A stretch of 64,000 nt of DNA from Streptomyces griseoflavus (GCF_014649995.1 NZ_BMUC01000008.1:124001-188000), one strand, 5' to 3'. Positions 49,023 through 57,112 are shown, numbered from the stretch's first letter. The notes: a model not told the origin generated them from the letters alone. Made by a program: numbers and translations.

Positions 49023-50518
49023 GCTCCCTCGTCCAGTCCGTCGACTGGCTGGCCATCGCGCCGCCCACCATCGCGGCGGTCGCCGGACTCGCCGTCCTCG
49101 TCGCCGACCTGTTCGTCGACGAGCGGAGGAAGCCGCTCCTCGGCCGGCTGGCGATCGCCGGACTCGCCGCCGCCACACTCATGCTGCTGCCCCTTCTCGA
49201 CGCCGACCGCAGCACCTTCTGCCTGACCGGCGACACGAGCGTGTGCAGCTACACCGCCGACCGCTTCACTCTCGTCGTCCAGTTCCTGGTCCTCGGCGGC
49301 GCCCTCCTCGCCGCGCTGCTCTCCGTCACCACCCTGAAGGACGAACGCGCACGGCTCCCCGAGGGCGAGTACTGGTTCCTGTTCCTCGCCTCCGCAGCCG
49401 GCGCCGCCCTCCTGCCCGCCTCCCGTGACCTCGCGACCCTGGTCGTCGCCCTCGAGGTCGCCTCCCTGCCCGCCTTCGCCCTGGTCGGCCTCAGGCACGG
49501 CGACCGGAAGTCCTCCGAGGCGGCCCTGAAGTTCTTCCTGTCCTCCGTCACCGCCACCGCGGTCAGCCTGCTCGGCATCAGCTTCGTCTACGCCGCCACC
49601 GGCACCCTCCACCTCACCCGCGTCGCCGAGCGGATCCAGACCGTCGACGGGCAGCTCCACACCCTCGCCCAGACCGGCGTCGTCCTCACCCTCGTCGGCT
49701 TCGCCTTCAAGACCGCCGCGGTGCCCTTCCACTTCTGGGTCCCCGACACCTACGTGGGCGCCCCCCTGCCGATCGCCGCCTACCTGTCCGTCATCGGCAA
49801 GGCGGTCGGCTTCTCCGGCCTGATCCTCGTCACCGTCGTCGCCCTGCCGTCGTACGCCGGCGTCTGGGGCCCCGCCCTCGCCGTCCTGGCCGCGCTCACC
49901 ATGACCGCCGGCAACGTCGGCGCCCTCAGACAGCAGGCCGCACGCGCGCACAGCGCGGTACGCCTCCTCGCCTGGTCGTCCGTCGGCCAGGCCGGGTACC
50001 TCCTGGTGCCGATCGCCGCCGCCGCCTACTCCGGCGACGCCGAGAAGTCCATCGGCTCCACCCTCGCCTACGCCCTCATGTACGCCGCCGTGAACCTGGG
50101 CGCGTTCGCGGTGGCCGCCCTCGTGGGCCGCACACACCGCCTCAACCGCGTCGCCGACTACCGCGGCCTGTACGCCTCCAGCCCGCTCACCGCGCTCCTC
50201 CTCGGCTTCTTCCTGCTCTGCCTCGCCGGACTCCCGCCGGGCATCATCGGCCTCTTCGCCAAGGTCACCGTCTTCGCCGCGGCCGTCGACGCCGGACTCG
50301 GCTGGCTCGCCGTCGTCATGGCCGTCAACGTCGTCATCGCGCTGGTCTACTACCTCCGCTGGACCGCCCTGCTGTTCCGCGCCCCCGAGGGGGAGCCGGT
50401 CCGGCACCGCCTCCCCGCTCCCCTCACCGCCGCCATCGCCCTGACCGGAGTGATCGGCATCGCCCTGTCCGGCGCCCCCCAGCTGGTCCTCCGCTTCACC
50501 GACACCGGACTCTTCTGA
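49019..50518 (+). CDS. nuoN: NADH-quinone oxidoreductase subunit N (second set)
   Basis: 499 residues. Contains DLATLVVALEVASLPAFALV, AALKFFLSSVTATAVSLLG, FKTAAVPFHFWVPDTYVGAP and HSAVRLLAWSSVGQAGYLL. Compared with nuoN at 2998-4653 the N-terminal soluble insert is missing and the DIKRL-type motif is replaced by AVRLL. ATG overlaps the nuoM stop, with AGGAGG upstream. Last gene of the ten-gene operon. Confidence 0.95.
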   Translation: MSSLVQSVDWLAIAPPTIAAVAGLAVLVADLFVDERRKPLLGRLAIAGLAAATLMLLPLLDADRSTFCLTGDTSVCSYTADRFTLVVQFLVLGGALLAALLSVTTLKDERARLPEGEYWFLFLASAAGAALLPASRDLATLVVALEVASLPAFALVGLRHGDRKSSEAALKFFLSSVTATAVSLLGISFVYAATGTLHLTRVAERIQTVDGQLHTLAQTGVVLTLVGFAFKTAAVPFHFWVPDTYVGAPLPIAAYLSVIGKAVGFSGLILVTVVALPSYAGVWGPALAVLAALTMTAGNVGALRQQAARAHSAVRLLAWSSVGQAGYLLVPIAAAAYSGDAEKSIGSTLAYALMYAAVNLGAFAVAALVGRTHRLNRVADYRGLYASSPLTALLLGFFLLCLAGLPPGIIGLFAKVTVFAAAVDAGLGWLAVVMAVNVVIALVYYLRWTALLFRAPEGEPVRHRLPAPLTAAIALTGVIGIALSGAPQLVLRFTDTGLF

Positions 50519-50730
50519 GCCCGTCCCGGCACCTCCCCGCACGGCCGTCACCCGGACGGTTCACACGTGCCACCGCGCGCACAAGGGAACTAGTGCCCTT
50601 CGCCTCGCGTTGACCGGTACGGGAGGGTCCACTGGACGTGACACCACGCAACCGTGGGCAGCGCGGGTCAGAAGGAAGATCAGCAGATCGCAGCGAGGGT
50701 CCCCCTGTCGCAGGATTTGGAGGGCGTACC

Positions 50731-51594
50731 GTGCACCGCCGGCACAACGGGCTCAGGACAGCGGTCCTCCTCGGGGGACTGTCCGCACTCATCATCGTCA
50801 TCGGCAGCTTCTTCGGCCGCACGGGCCTCGTCGTCGCCGTCGTCGTCGCGCTCGGCACCAACGCCTACGCGTACTGGAACAGCGACAAGCTGGCCCTGCG
50901 CGCGATGCGCGCCCGCCCGGTGAGCGAGTTCGAGGCGCCGGGGCTGTACCGCATGGTCCGCGAGCTCTCCACGCAGGCCCGTCAGCCCATGCCCCGCCTG
51001 TACATCTCCCCGACGGAGGCCCCCAACGCCTTCGCCACCGGCCGCAACCCGCGCAACGCCGCCGTGTGCTGCACCGAAGGCATCCTGCGCCTGCTCGACG
51101 AGCGTGAACTGCGCGGCGTCATCGGGCACGAGCTCAGCCACGTCTACAACCGCGACATCCTGATCTCCTCGGTCGCCGGCGCCCTCGCCTCCGTGATCAT
51201 GTTCCTGGTCAACTTCGCCTGGCTGATCCCGATCGGCCGTTCGAACGACGACGACGGCCCGGGTCTCCTCGGCATGCTGCTGATCATGATCCTGGGCCCG
51301 CTCGCCGCGTCCGTCATCCAACTGGCCATCAGCCGTTCCCGCGAGTACGAGGCGGACGCCTCCGGTGCCCAGCTCACCGGCGACCCGCTCGCCCTCGCCG
51401 GCGCCCTGCGCAAACTGGACCACGGGACCAAGCAGCTGCCGCTGCCTCCCGAGCCCCGCATCGAGACGGCCAGCCACATGATGATCGCCAACCCGTTCCG
51501 TCCCGGCCGAGGGCTCTCCAAGATGTTCTCCACCCACCCGCCGATGGCGGAACGCATCGCCCGGCTCGAGAAGATGGCAGGTCACCACCAGTGA
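50731..51594 (+). CDS. htpX: HtpX-type M48 membrane metalloprotease
   Basis: 287 residues. Two N-terminal TM helices ([20 protein letters not shown] onward), zinc-binding [15 protein letters not shown] (HExxH), two further TM helices, and the third ligand region [17 protein letters not shown]. Quality control of membrane proteins. GTG start at 50731 with GGAGGG eight bases upstream; an ATG-less longer frame exists but lacks a site. The preceding 50519-50730 stretch holds no gene and probably its promoter. GTGA overlap with the next gene. Confidence 0.95.
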   Translation: MHRRHNGLRTAVLLGGLSALIIVIGSFFGRTGLVVAVVVALGTNAYAYWNSDKLALRAMRARPVSEFEAPGLYRMVRELSTQARQPMPRLYISPTEAPNAFATGRNPRNAAVCCTEGILRLLDERELRGVIGHELSHVYNRDILISSVAGALASVIMFLVNFAWLIPIGRSNDDDGPGLLGMLLIMILGPLAASVIQLAISRSREYEADASGAQLTGDPLALAGALRKLDHGTKQLPLPPEPRIETASHMMIANPFRPGRGLSKMFSTHPPMAERIARLEKMAGHHQ

Positions 51595-51992
51595 AGACCA
51601 TCCTGAACCTCATATGGCTCGTCTTCAGCGGCTTCTGGCTGTTCCTCGGCTACCTGCTCGCGGGCGTGCTGCTCTGCATCACGATCATCGGCATCCCCTT
51701 CGGTGTCGCCGCGTTCCGCATCGGCGTCTACGCCCTGTGGCCCTTCGGGTACACGACGGTCGAACGCCGGGACGCGGGAGCCCCGTCCTTCCTCGTCAAC
51801 GTGCTCTGGCTCCTCCTGGCCGGCTGGTGGCTGGCGCTCGGTCACGTCGTCACCGGGCTCGCCCTGTGCGTGACGATCATCGGAATTCCGCTCGGCATCG
51901 CCAACTTCAAGCTGATCCCGGTCTCACTGTTCCCGCTGGGCCGCGAGATCGTGCGCACCGACCAGGCGTTCACGTCCACGTCGCGCTGGTAG
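51591..51992 (+). CDS. YccF-family inner-membrane protein
   Basis: 133 residues with two copies of the YccF domain. Each has two hydrophobic stretches joined by [18 protein letters not shown] or [19 protein letters not shown]. Widespread membrane protein of unknown role. Starts inside the htpX stop (GTGA), so the two are co-translated. Confidence 0.92.
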   Translation: MKTILNLIWLVFSGFWLFLGYLLAGVLLCITIIGIPFGVAAFRIGVYALWPFGYTTVERRDAGAPSFLVNVLWLLLAGWWLALGHVVTGLALCVTIIGIPLGIANFKLIPVSLFPLGREIVRTDQAFTSTSRW

Positions 51993-51998
51993 GCGAAC

Positions 51999-52023
51999 CC
52001 GCCGGTCCGTCATGAACCGGCGG
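51999..52023. terminator. Hairpin after the YccF gene
   Basis: Arms CCGCCGGT (51999-52006) and ACCGGCGG (52016-52023) with a nine-base loop, seven bases after the stop and immediately before the DnaA-box cluster. Confidence 0.55.
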
Positions 52024-52066
52024 TTGTCCACAGTCCGGGTCGTCCACAGTCCGGGAGTTGTCCACA
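52024..52066 (+). promoter_or_regulatory. Cluster of three DnaA boxes
   Basis: TTGTCCACA at 52024-52032, TCGTCCACA at 52040-52048 and TTGTCCACA at 52058-52066, all in the same orientation, with starts 16 and 18 bases apart. The first and third are perfect Streptomyces DnaA boxes. They lie in the non-coding space between convergent genes, with no dnaA or dnaN nearby, so this is a DnaA-binding cluster outside oriC. The rest of 52067-52164 shows no feature. Confidence 0.82.
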
Positions 52067-52164
52067 GGCCGGCACGCCGTCCGGCGACATCCCGCACGAT
52101 GAACCCATGACCGCACACGAGCAGTCGCCGACACGGGCCCGCCCCGGCACCCGCCGTCCGCCGG

Positions 52165-53412
52165 CTAACGGCTCCCGACCGACCTCCGCACGCCGTACAC
52201 CGCCACACCCACCGCCAGCACCCCCGCGCCCACGGCGACCGACACCCACGGCAGCGAGAAGGCCAGCACCAGGCACCCGGCGAGCCCCACCGCCGGCACC
52301 ACCCGCGCCACCGGCCTCGCATCGAGCGTCCACGCCGACGCGTTGGCCACCGCGTAGTACGCCAGCACACCGAAGGAGGAGAAACCGATCGCACCGCGCA
52401 CATCCACCGTGGCGGCCAGTACGGCGACCACCGCGCCCACCACCAGCTCCGCCCGGTGCGGCACCCGGAACCGCGGATGCACGGCGGCCAGCGCACCCGG
52501 CATATGCCGGTCCCGGGCCATCGCCAGTGTCGTCCGCGACACCCCCAGGATCAGGGCGAGCAGCGAACCCAGCGCGGCCACCGCCGCGCCGGCCCGCACC
52601 ACCGGCGCCAGCTCGGGCACCCCGGCGGCCCGCACCGCGTCGGCGAGCGGCGCGGTGGCATCGCCCAGCCCCTTCGGCCCCAGCACCGCGAGGACGGCCG
52701 CGGCGACAGCCACGTACACGACCAGCGTGATGCCCAGGGCCAGGGGAATGGCCCGGGGAATGGTGCGCGCCGGGTCCCGGACCTCCTCACCGAGGGTCGC
52801 GATACGGGCGTACCCGGCGAAGGCGAAGAACAGCAGACCGCCCGCCTGAAGCACCCCGCCGGCCCCCTCGGACAGCCCGATGTCCAGCCGTCCGGCACCG
52901 GCTTCCCCCGACGTCAGACACACGACCACCACGGAAGCGAGGACCGCCAGCACCACACCCACGATCGCCCGCGTCAGCCGTGCGGACTTCTGCACGCCGC
53001 CGTAGTTCACCGCGGTCAGCAGCACCACGGCGGCGACCGCCACGGCGTGCGCCTGCTCCGGCCACACGTACGCGCCCACCGTGAGCGCCATCGCCGCGCA
53101 GGAGGCCGTCTTCCCGACCACGAACGCCCAGCCGGCCAGATAGCCCCAGAACTCCCCGAGCCGCTCCCTGCCGTACACGTACGTGCCGCCCGACGCCGGG
53201 TACCGGGCGGCGAGGCGGGCCGACGACGCCGCGTTGCAGTAGGCGACCACCGCCGCGACCGCCAGCCCGAGGAGCAGACCGGTACCGGCCGCGTGCGCGG
53301 CGGGCGCCAGCGCGGCGAAGATCCCGGCCCCCACCATCGAACCGAGACCGATGACCACGGCGTCACCGACGCCGAGCGTGCGCCGCAGCCGGGGACCGGA
53401 GGTGTCTGTCAT
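52165..53412 (-). CDS. APC-family amino acid permease
   Basis: 415 residues, about 12 TM helices. The first segment GVGDAVVIGLGSMVGAGIFA has the Gly-rich substrate-binding turn of the APC superfamily. SGGTYVYGRERLGEFWGYLA is the TM3 region, and FAFAGYARIATLGEEVRDP the TM6/TM7 region. The family resembles YfnA/YhdG-type permeases. ATG start at 53412. Substrate unassigned. Confidence 0.92.
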   Translation of the reverse strand: MTDTSGPRLRRTLGVGDAVVIGLGSMVGAGIFAALAPAAHAAGTGLLLGLAVAAVVAYCNAASSARLAARYPASGGTYVYGRERLGEFWGYLAGWAFVVGKTASCAAMALTVGAYVWPEQAHAVAVAAVVLLTAVNYGGVQKSARLTRAIVGVVLAVLASVVVVCLTSGEAGAGRLDIGLSEGAGGVLQAGGLLFFAFAGYARIATLGEEVRDPARTIPRAIPLALGITLVVYVAVAAAVLAVLGPKGLGDATAPLADAVRAAGVPELAPVVRAGAAVAALGSLLALILGVSRTTLAMARDRHMPGALAAVHPRFRVPHRAELVVGAVVAVLAATVDVRGAIGFSSFGVLAYYAVANASAWTLDARPVARVVPAVGLAGCLVLAFSLPWVSVAVGAGVLAVGVAVYGVRRSVGSR

Positions 53413-53505
53413 GGGGCCGCACCCTACTGATCAAGTGCAACCAGTACATGGACGTGGGGCTTCTTCCCGGGTGCAGGCACGACAGGAAAGGGGCAGGTGC
53501 ACCGC

Positions 53506-53772
53506 ATGACGTTCATCAGCTGGATCATCCTCGGACTGCTGGCCGGAGCGATAGCGAAGTTCCTGCTCCCCGGCCGCGACCCGGGCGGCCTCGTCGGCAC
53601 GACCCTGATCGGTGTCGCCGGCGCCTTCATCGGCGGCTGGATATCGGCCCGTTGGCTCGACCAGCCGATCACCAAGGACTTCTACGACGGCACCACCTGG
53701 GTCGCCGCCATCGGCGGCTCACTGGTCCTCCTGATCGCCTACCGCATCCTGTTCGGCCACTCGCGGGACTGA
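53506..53772 (+). CDS. GlsB/YeaQ/YmgE-type stress membrane protein
   Basis: 88 residues, three TM helices: MTFISWIILGLLAGAIAKFL, LPGRDPGGLVGTTLIGVAGA and a third near residue 70. The LPGRDPGG loop is a strong family signature. A GTG three codons earlier (53497) has a better-spaced GGGG site and is an alternative start. It is the last clearly chromosomal gene before the element-like DNA. Confidence 0.9.
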   Translation: MTFISWIILGLLAGAIAKFLLPGRDPGGLVGTTLIGVAGAFIGGWISARWLDQPITKDFYDGTTWVAAIGGSLVLLIAYRILFGHSRD

Positions 53773-53782
53773 CGGACGGGAC

Positions 53783-53820
53783 GGGGCGGGGCGGGCACCG
53801 TCCGGTGCCCGCCCCGCCCC
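53783..53820 (+). terminator. Strong terminator after GlsB-type gene
   Basis: Perfect 17-base arms (53783-53799 and 53804-53820) with a GTCC loop, ten bases past the stop codon. Confidence 0.88.
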
Positions 53821-53843
53821 GCTCGCCGCCCGTGGTCCTACCG

Positions 53844-54042
53844 GTAGTTCACGTACCGCCCGCTTGATCGTCTGACCTGCGCGTTACCGCCGAAAGGGCG
53901 GGTGACGTGCGAAAACTACTGACAGTGGTTGCCAACGTTTCGGGACGTTGGTCACCGCCTTGTGCCCCGCTTGTGCCCTCGAGGGCACAAGGGCCCCGCG
54001 GTCCTCCGGACTCCGCTCCGTCTGCATCTGCAGACAGAGCGG
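53844..54042. promoter_or_regulatory. Palindrome-rich leader at the edge of the element
   Basis: Four dyads in 200 bases. (a) An imperfect long stem: GTAGTT, CACGT and ACCGCCC at 53844-53861 match, in reverse order, GGGCGGGT, ACGTG and AACTAC at 53896-53919. (b) CCAACGT/ACGTTGG at 53932-53951. (c) TTGTGCCC at 53960 and 53971 plus its inverse GGGCACAA at 53983, making a perfect 22-base palindrome at 53970-53991. (d) 14-base arms with one mismatch at 54013-54042, only two bases apart. No gene, tRNA or integrase is seen between 53773 and 54112. Operators of the following operon, an attachment region or an ncRNA are all possible. Confidence 0.6.
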
Positions 54043-54112
54043 CGCCGCCCGGTGATCTCACCCACCGAACGGCGCCTTGATCCAGACCCACCCTGATCAA
54101 GGAGTCCGAACC

Positions 54113-54751
54113 ATGAGCACCACCGTAGTGCCCCTCCCTGCGTTCCTTGGCGAGGTCCTCGCCAGCGCCGACGCAGCCATAACCAATCCGGCCGTCCGTC
54201 GCGCTCGGGCTGACATCACCGTGGCCCAGGCCCTCGAGGTGGAGGAGCGAACCGCCCTCGAGCGGTCGATGGACACACGCTTCCCGAAGACGACCGCTCT
54301 CCTGGCCGACGGTGAGCAGCCACGGGCACACGTCCTCGAGACGGACGCGGCCGGCGCCGGACGGGTGATCGAGGACCTGGCCGTGTTCCTCGAGGGCCTG
54401 CGTGCCCAGCACACGCAGATGACGGCGGAGCCCGCGGCCGCCACCCAGGCCGGTACCTGCAGCGGGCTTGGCGGCGCGTGTGTGGCCGACCACGACGGTT
54501 CGCCGTTCGGGCCGGAGGACAGGCACTGCACCAGTTCGTCGGTGCGGATGCCGGACCGGTACGGCCATGACTTCCCCTCGGCGGAGCTCATGCAGTGGAC
54601 CGGTGACGAGCCGTTCATGGACATCGGCCGGGACACTCCGGAGCTCGACCTCGCTGGCGTCGACCAGCTGCTGGACGACCTGCGCCAGTACACCGCCCGC
54701 CTCGCCGGTCTGCGCGCGCAGCTGGCCCGGCTGCAGGGCGGTGGCCGATGA
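54113..54751 (+). CDS. Hypothetical protein, first gene of element operon
   Basis: 212 residues, no TM segment. A helical N-terminal region (AEV-type EVLASADAAITNPAVRRARA, then EDLAVFLEGLRAQHTQM), then a Cys/His-containing patch CSGLGGACVADHDGSPFGPE followed by RHC, which looks like a small metal- or substrate-binding module. The C-terminal helix is LDDLRQYTARLAGLRAQLAR. No family recognised with certainty; similar proteins occur in Streptomyces mobile elements. AAGGAG upstream of the ATG at 54113. ATGA overlap with the next gene. Confidence 0.75.
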   Translation: MSTTVVPLPAFLGEVLASADAAITNPAVRRARADITVAQALEVEERTALERSMDTRFPKTTALLADGEQPRAHVLETDAAGAGRVIEDLAVFLEGLRAQHTQMTAEPAAATQAGTCSGLGGACVADHDGSPFGPEDRHCTSSSVRMPDRYGHDFPSAELMQWTGDEPFMDIGRDTPELDLAGVDQLLDDLRQYTARLAGLRAQLARLQGGGR

Positions 54752-55122
54752 GCGAGCCGCGTACCGTCACCCTGCCCACCACTGACCACGGGGACGTGAC
54801 GGTCCCCGAGCCGTCCTGGTGCATCGGCCACGCCGACCACCGGCCCGAGCTGCGGGCCGACATCCTGCACCGTGGCGCTGACGTCCCCCTGACGTTCCGC
54901 GCCCACCACATCATGGACGCCGGCCTGGTGCAGGCCCCGTTCTCCACGGTCGAGATCCCGGAGCTGTGCAGCAGCACGACGGGCGTGTCCATCAGCGCCA
55001 TCGCGCGGACGCTCGACGCGCGCGGCGTGTACGAGCTCGCCGCCGCGCTGGACACGTACGCGGACCGGTTGCGCTCCCTCGCGGACCAGCTGCTCGTCGT
55101 CCTCGCAGAGGGGGACCTGTGA
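54748..55122 (+). CDS. DUF6907-like protein
   Basis: 124 residues. N-terminal EPSWCIGHADHRPELRADIL has the PxWC...H signature I recall for DUF6907 proteins of actinobacterial phages and integrative elements. C-terminal helix RTLDARGVYELAAALDTYAD. Possible zinc or nucleotide binding, unproven. Coupled by ATGA and GTGA overlaps to both neighbours. Confidence 0.75.
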   Translation: MSEPRTVTLPTTDHGDVTVPEPSWCIGHADHRPELRADILHRGADVPLTFRAHHIMDAGLVQAPFSTVEIPELCSSTTGVSISAIARTLDARGVYELAAALDTYADRLRSLADQLLVVLAEGDL

Positions 55123-55922
55123 AGCGGGACCCCTTGCTGTGGGCTGCGCTGGTCGCGGTCTTGGTCGTGCTCGCCTCGGCGGAGTACGAGCTGGCGGTGG
55201 CGTGCGGCTTCGGCCGGTACGTCGCCGCCGGCGTCCCGGCCGCCCTGGACGTCTACGCGCTGGCCGCTCTGCGGGCACGCCGCGACGTCCTGGCGGTCGT
55301 CCTCACCCTGATCGCGGTGAACGCTGCCAGCCACCTGGTGGCCGTCGGCCTGCTGCCGGTGTCCGTGCCCCTGGTGGTGGCCGTCTCGGCGGTCGCCCCG
55401 CTGGTCCTGTGGCGCGTGCACCGACTCTCCGAGGGCCGTCCGGAACCGGTGGCGGAACCGGCCCTCGAGGTCAGTTCCGCCCCGGCGGAAGCCGCGGAAC
55501 CGGTCACCGTGGAGCGGGCGCCGGCCCCGGTCGACGCGGCCCCCGTCGGGCCGGTCCTCGGCCCGTCGCAGCCGCTGGCGGAACTGGCGCGCGGAACCGG
55601 CGGAACCGAGGGCGGAACCAGCCCTGACGTGCCGCTCTCCGAGTGGTTCGCCACGCTGCCGAGCGGCTTCGAGCCGTCGGCGGAATCGGCGCCGGAACCT
55701 CCGGCGGAACCGGTTCCGCCCGCAGTTCCGCCGGGCGGAACCGGCGCTGCGGACCTCGAGACGGTGGACAGCAGCAACACCACGTTCGCCGCCCGCGTCG
55801 CCACCGTACGGACCTGGCTCGAGACGGAACCGGAACTCACCGGAACCGAGATCGGAACCAGACTCGGCGTATCCGACGGCTACGGCCGGCGTCTCCTGCG
55901 CACCGCCCGGGAGGACGCGTGA
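55119..55922 (+). CDS. SpdB-like (DUF2637-type) membrane protein with HTH-like tail
   Basis: 267 residues. Residues 1-105 hold four TM helices (LLWAALVAVLVVLASAEYEL, DVYALAALRARRDVLAVVLT and onward), as in plasmid-spread proteins of Streptomyces conjugative elements. Residues 106-215 are Pro/Glu/Ala-rich and disordered. Residues about 220-267 form an HTH-like end (TWLETEPELTGTEIGTRLGV). The disordered part is built on repeated GGAACC DNA. GTG start overlaps the upstream stop. Role in intermycelial transfer is inferred from similarity of layout only. Confidence 0.72.
   Translation: MKRDPLLWAALVAVLVVLASAEYELAVACGFGRYVAAGVPAALDVYALAALRARRDVLAVVLTLIAVNAASHLVAVGLLPVSVPLVVAVSAVAPLVLWRVHRLSEGRPEPVAEPALEVSSAPAEAAEPVTVERAPAPVDAAPVGPVLGPSQPLAELARGTGGTEGGTSPDVPLSEWFATLPSGFEPSAESAPEPPAEPVPPAVPPGGTGAADLETVDSSNTTFAARVATVRTWLETEPELTGTEIGTRLGVSDGYGRRLLRTAREDA
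55430..55860 (+). repeat. GGAACC-rich segment
   Basis: The hexamer core GGAAC occurs about 14 times on this strand and GTTCC at least three times within 430 bases, by eye. It is read both as GAA CCG (Glu-Pro) and as GGA ACC (Gly-Thr), so the repetition is at DNA level and not tied to one reading frame. Confidence 0.65.
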
Positions 55923-56062
55923 TCGCCCCGCTGTTCCCCGTCCTCACCGTGCTGGCCTTCGCTGGCCTGTGCGCGCTCGCGCTCCGCGACGTTCCCCGCA
56001 TCACCGGCACCGTCGCCTTCGTGCTCACCCTCGCCGCGCTCGGCGTGGCGACTCTCCGCTGA
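55919..56062 (+). CDS. Tiny two-helix membrane protein
   Basis: 47 residues: VIAPLFPVLTVLAFAGLCAL, a short basic loop DVPR, then TGTVAFVLTLAALGVATLR. GTG start overlaps the previous stop by four bases. Too small for family assignment; coupling and clean hydrophobic pattern support it. Confidence 0.65.
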   Translation: MIAPLFPVLTVLAFAGLCALALRDVPRITGTVAFVLTLAALGVATLR

Positions 56063-56073
56063 AGGACCACCCC

Positions 56074-56583
56074 ATGCAGATCGTCACCATCGGCGGCGTC
56101 ACCGTCGGCCTGTGCATCCTCGGCTACTTCCTCACCACCTGGTACCCCGGCCGCAAGCCGCTGCAGAAGGACCCCGTCCGTCACGCCGCGGCCCTCGCCC
56201 CGTTCCTCTTCGCCTGGGCGTACGGCTGCCTGACCATCCTCGGCATCGGCGGCCTCATCGGCTGGATCGCCGACACCGCCTTGTGGATCTCCTCCTGGCT
56301 CGGCGACGTCGCCCTCGTGTGGGGCGTCGGCACCGCGGCCGGACAGGCAGCCGGCGGAACCGTCTACCTGCCGCTCACCCAGACCGGCGGCGCCATCGTC
56401 CTCATCCTCACCGCGGTGATGGTCGCCATCGTCAAGAAGTCCACCAAGCACGGGGCGGCGATCAAGCTGGGCGCCTGGTGCGGCATCTGCCTCGGCACCA
56501 GCGCCGGGATCGCAGGCTTCGCCGCCGTGCCCCTCGCCCAGGCCGTCAACTGGCTCGGCCAGACCGTGTACGGCGTCCTGTGA
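56074..56583 (+). CDS. Multi-pass membrane protein of the element operon
   Basis: 169 residues with four or five TM helices: IVTIGGVTVGLCILGYFLTT, FLFAWAYGCLTILGIGGLIG, GGAIVLILTAVMVAIVKKST and a last one near residue 145. No family recognised. Starts ATG 11 bases after the preceding gene. Its stop overlaps the next start. Possibly an Spd-type or superinfection-related membrane protein. Confidence 0.7.
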   Translation: MQIVTIGGVTVGLCILGYFLTTWYPGRKPLQKDPVRHAAALAPFLFAWAYGCLTILGIGGLIGWIADTALWISSWLGDVALVWGVGTAAGQAAGGTVYLPLTQTGGAIVLILTAVMVAIVKKSTKHGAAIKLGAWCGICLGTSAGIAGFAAVPLAQAVNWLGQTVYGVL

Positions 56584-56939
56584 TGGCGGCCCGCAAGAAG
56601 TCGGCAGAGACCGAGCGGGAGCCGTCCCGCGCGGCCGGCGGATGCGTCCTCGTGGTCCTCGCCGGGGCGGCCCTCGCTGGGGTGTTCGCCGCGTCGACGG
56701 AGGCCGGGATTCTCACGCTGTGGGTGGTGGCCGCGGGCGCTCTGTGGAGGGCCGCCCGCAAGAAGATGCCGGATGCAGCTAACCCCGCTCCCCCACCGGG
56801 GTCCACCCCCCTCTCGGAGGCTGAAGAGGCTGGTCACGGCGGTGTGCGTGTCGAGCGCCGTGACGGGATGCTCGTCCTCTACGACCTGTCCGAAGAGATC
56901 CACTTCACCGTGTCGGACGGGGAGGTGAACCAGGCATGA
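56583..56939 (+). CDS. Small membrane-anchored protein
   Basis: 118 residues. Basic start (AARKKSAETEREPSRAAGG), two TM helices about residues 20-55 (CVLVVLAGAALAGVFAASTE, GILTLWVVAAGALWRAARKK), then a soluble tail with VRVERRDGMLVLYDLSEEIH. No family recognised. ATGA-type overlaps both upstream and downstream. Confidence 0.68.
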   Translation: MAARKKSAETEREPSRAAGGCVLVVLAGAALAGVFAASTEAGILTLWVVAAGALWRAARKKMPDAANPAPPPGSTPLSEAEEAGHGGVRVERRDGMLVLYDLSEEIHFTVSDGEVNQA

Positions 56940-57040
56940 TCCGTCGTCTCCTCGCAGTCCTCGGCTACGACCAGCCGCCGCTGAACTACTGCCCGAACTG
57001 CGCCGGCCACTACCCGCCCTCGCACTTCCCCTGCAGCTAG
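56936..57040 (+). CDS. 34-residue Cys-containing peptide
   Basis: Starts ATG inside the preceding stop (ATGA) and ends TAG at 57040. Sequence begins MIRRLLAVLGYDQPPLNYC and continues CPNCAGHYPPSHFPC in part, so it has a CxxC and a third Cys that could bind zinc. Its coupled start and the terminator 37 bases later support a real gene. No family known. Confidence 0.55.
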   Translation: MIRRLLAVLGYDQPPLNYCPNCAGHYPPSHFPCS

Positions 57041-57077
57041 CCGCACCCTGCCCTACGCTCGGCAGCGTGCCCCCGCA

Positions 57078-57112
57078 CGACGGCCCCCGGGATTGACTCC
57101 CGGGGGCCGTCG
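57078..57112 (+). terminator. Terminator of the element operon
   Basis: Perfect 15-base arms (57078-57092 and 57098-57112) with loop TTGAC. It ends the seven-gene plus-strand operon and may also serve the minus-strand pair at 57146-57498. Confidence 0.88.

Noticed and set aside
40342..50518. Mrp-type antiporter or hydrogenase membrane arm instead of complex I
   Set aside because: NuoA, B, C, H, I, J and K are all present with their complex I motifs, and no [NiFe] large subunit or MrpE-G genes are seen.
53821..54112. A tRNA gene or attachment core at the element edge
   Set aside because: No T-arm, anticodon stem or CCA-like pattern could be folded; only palindromes are present.
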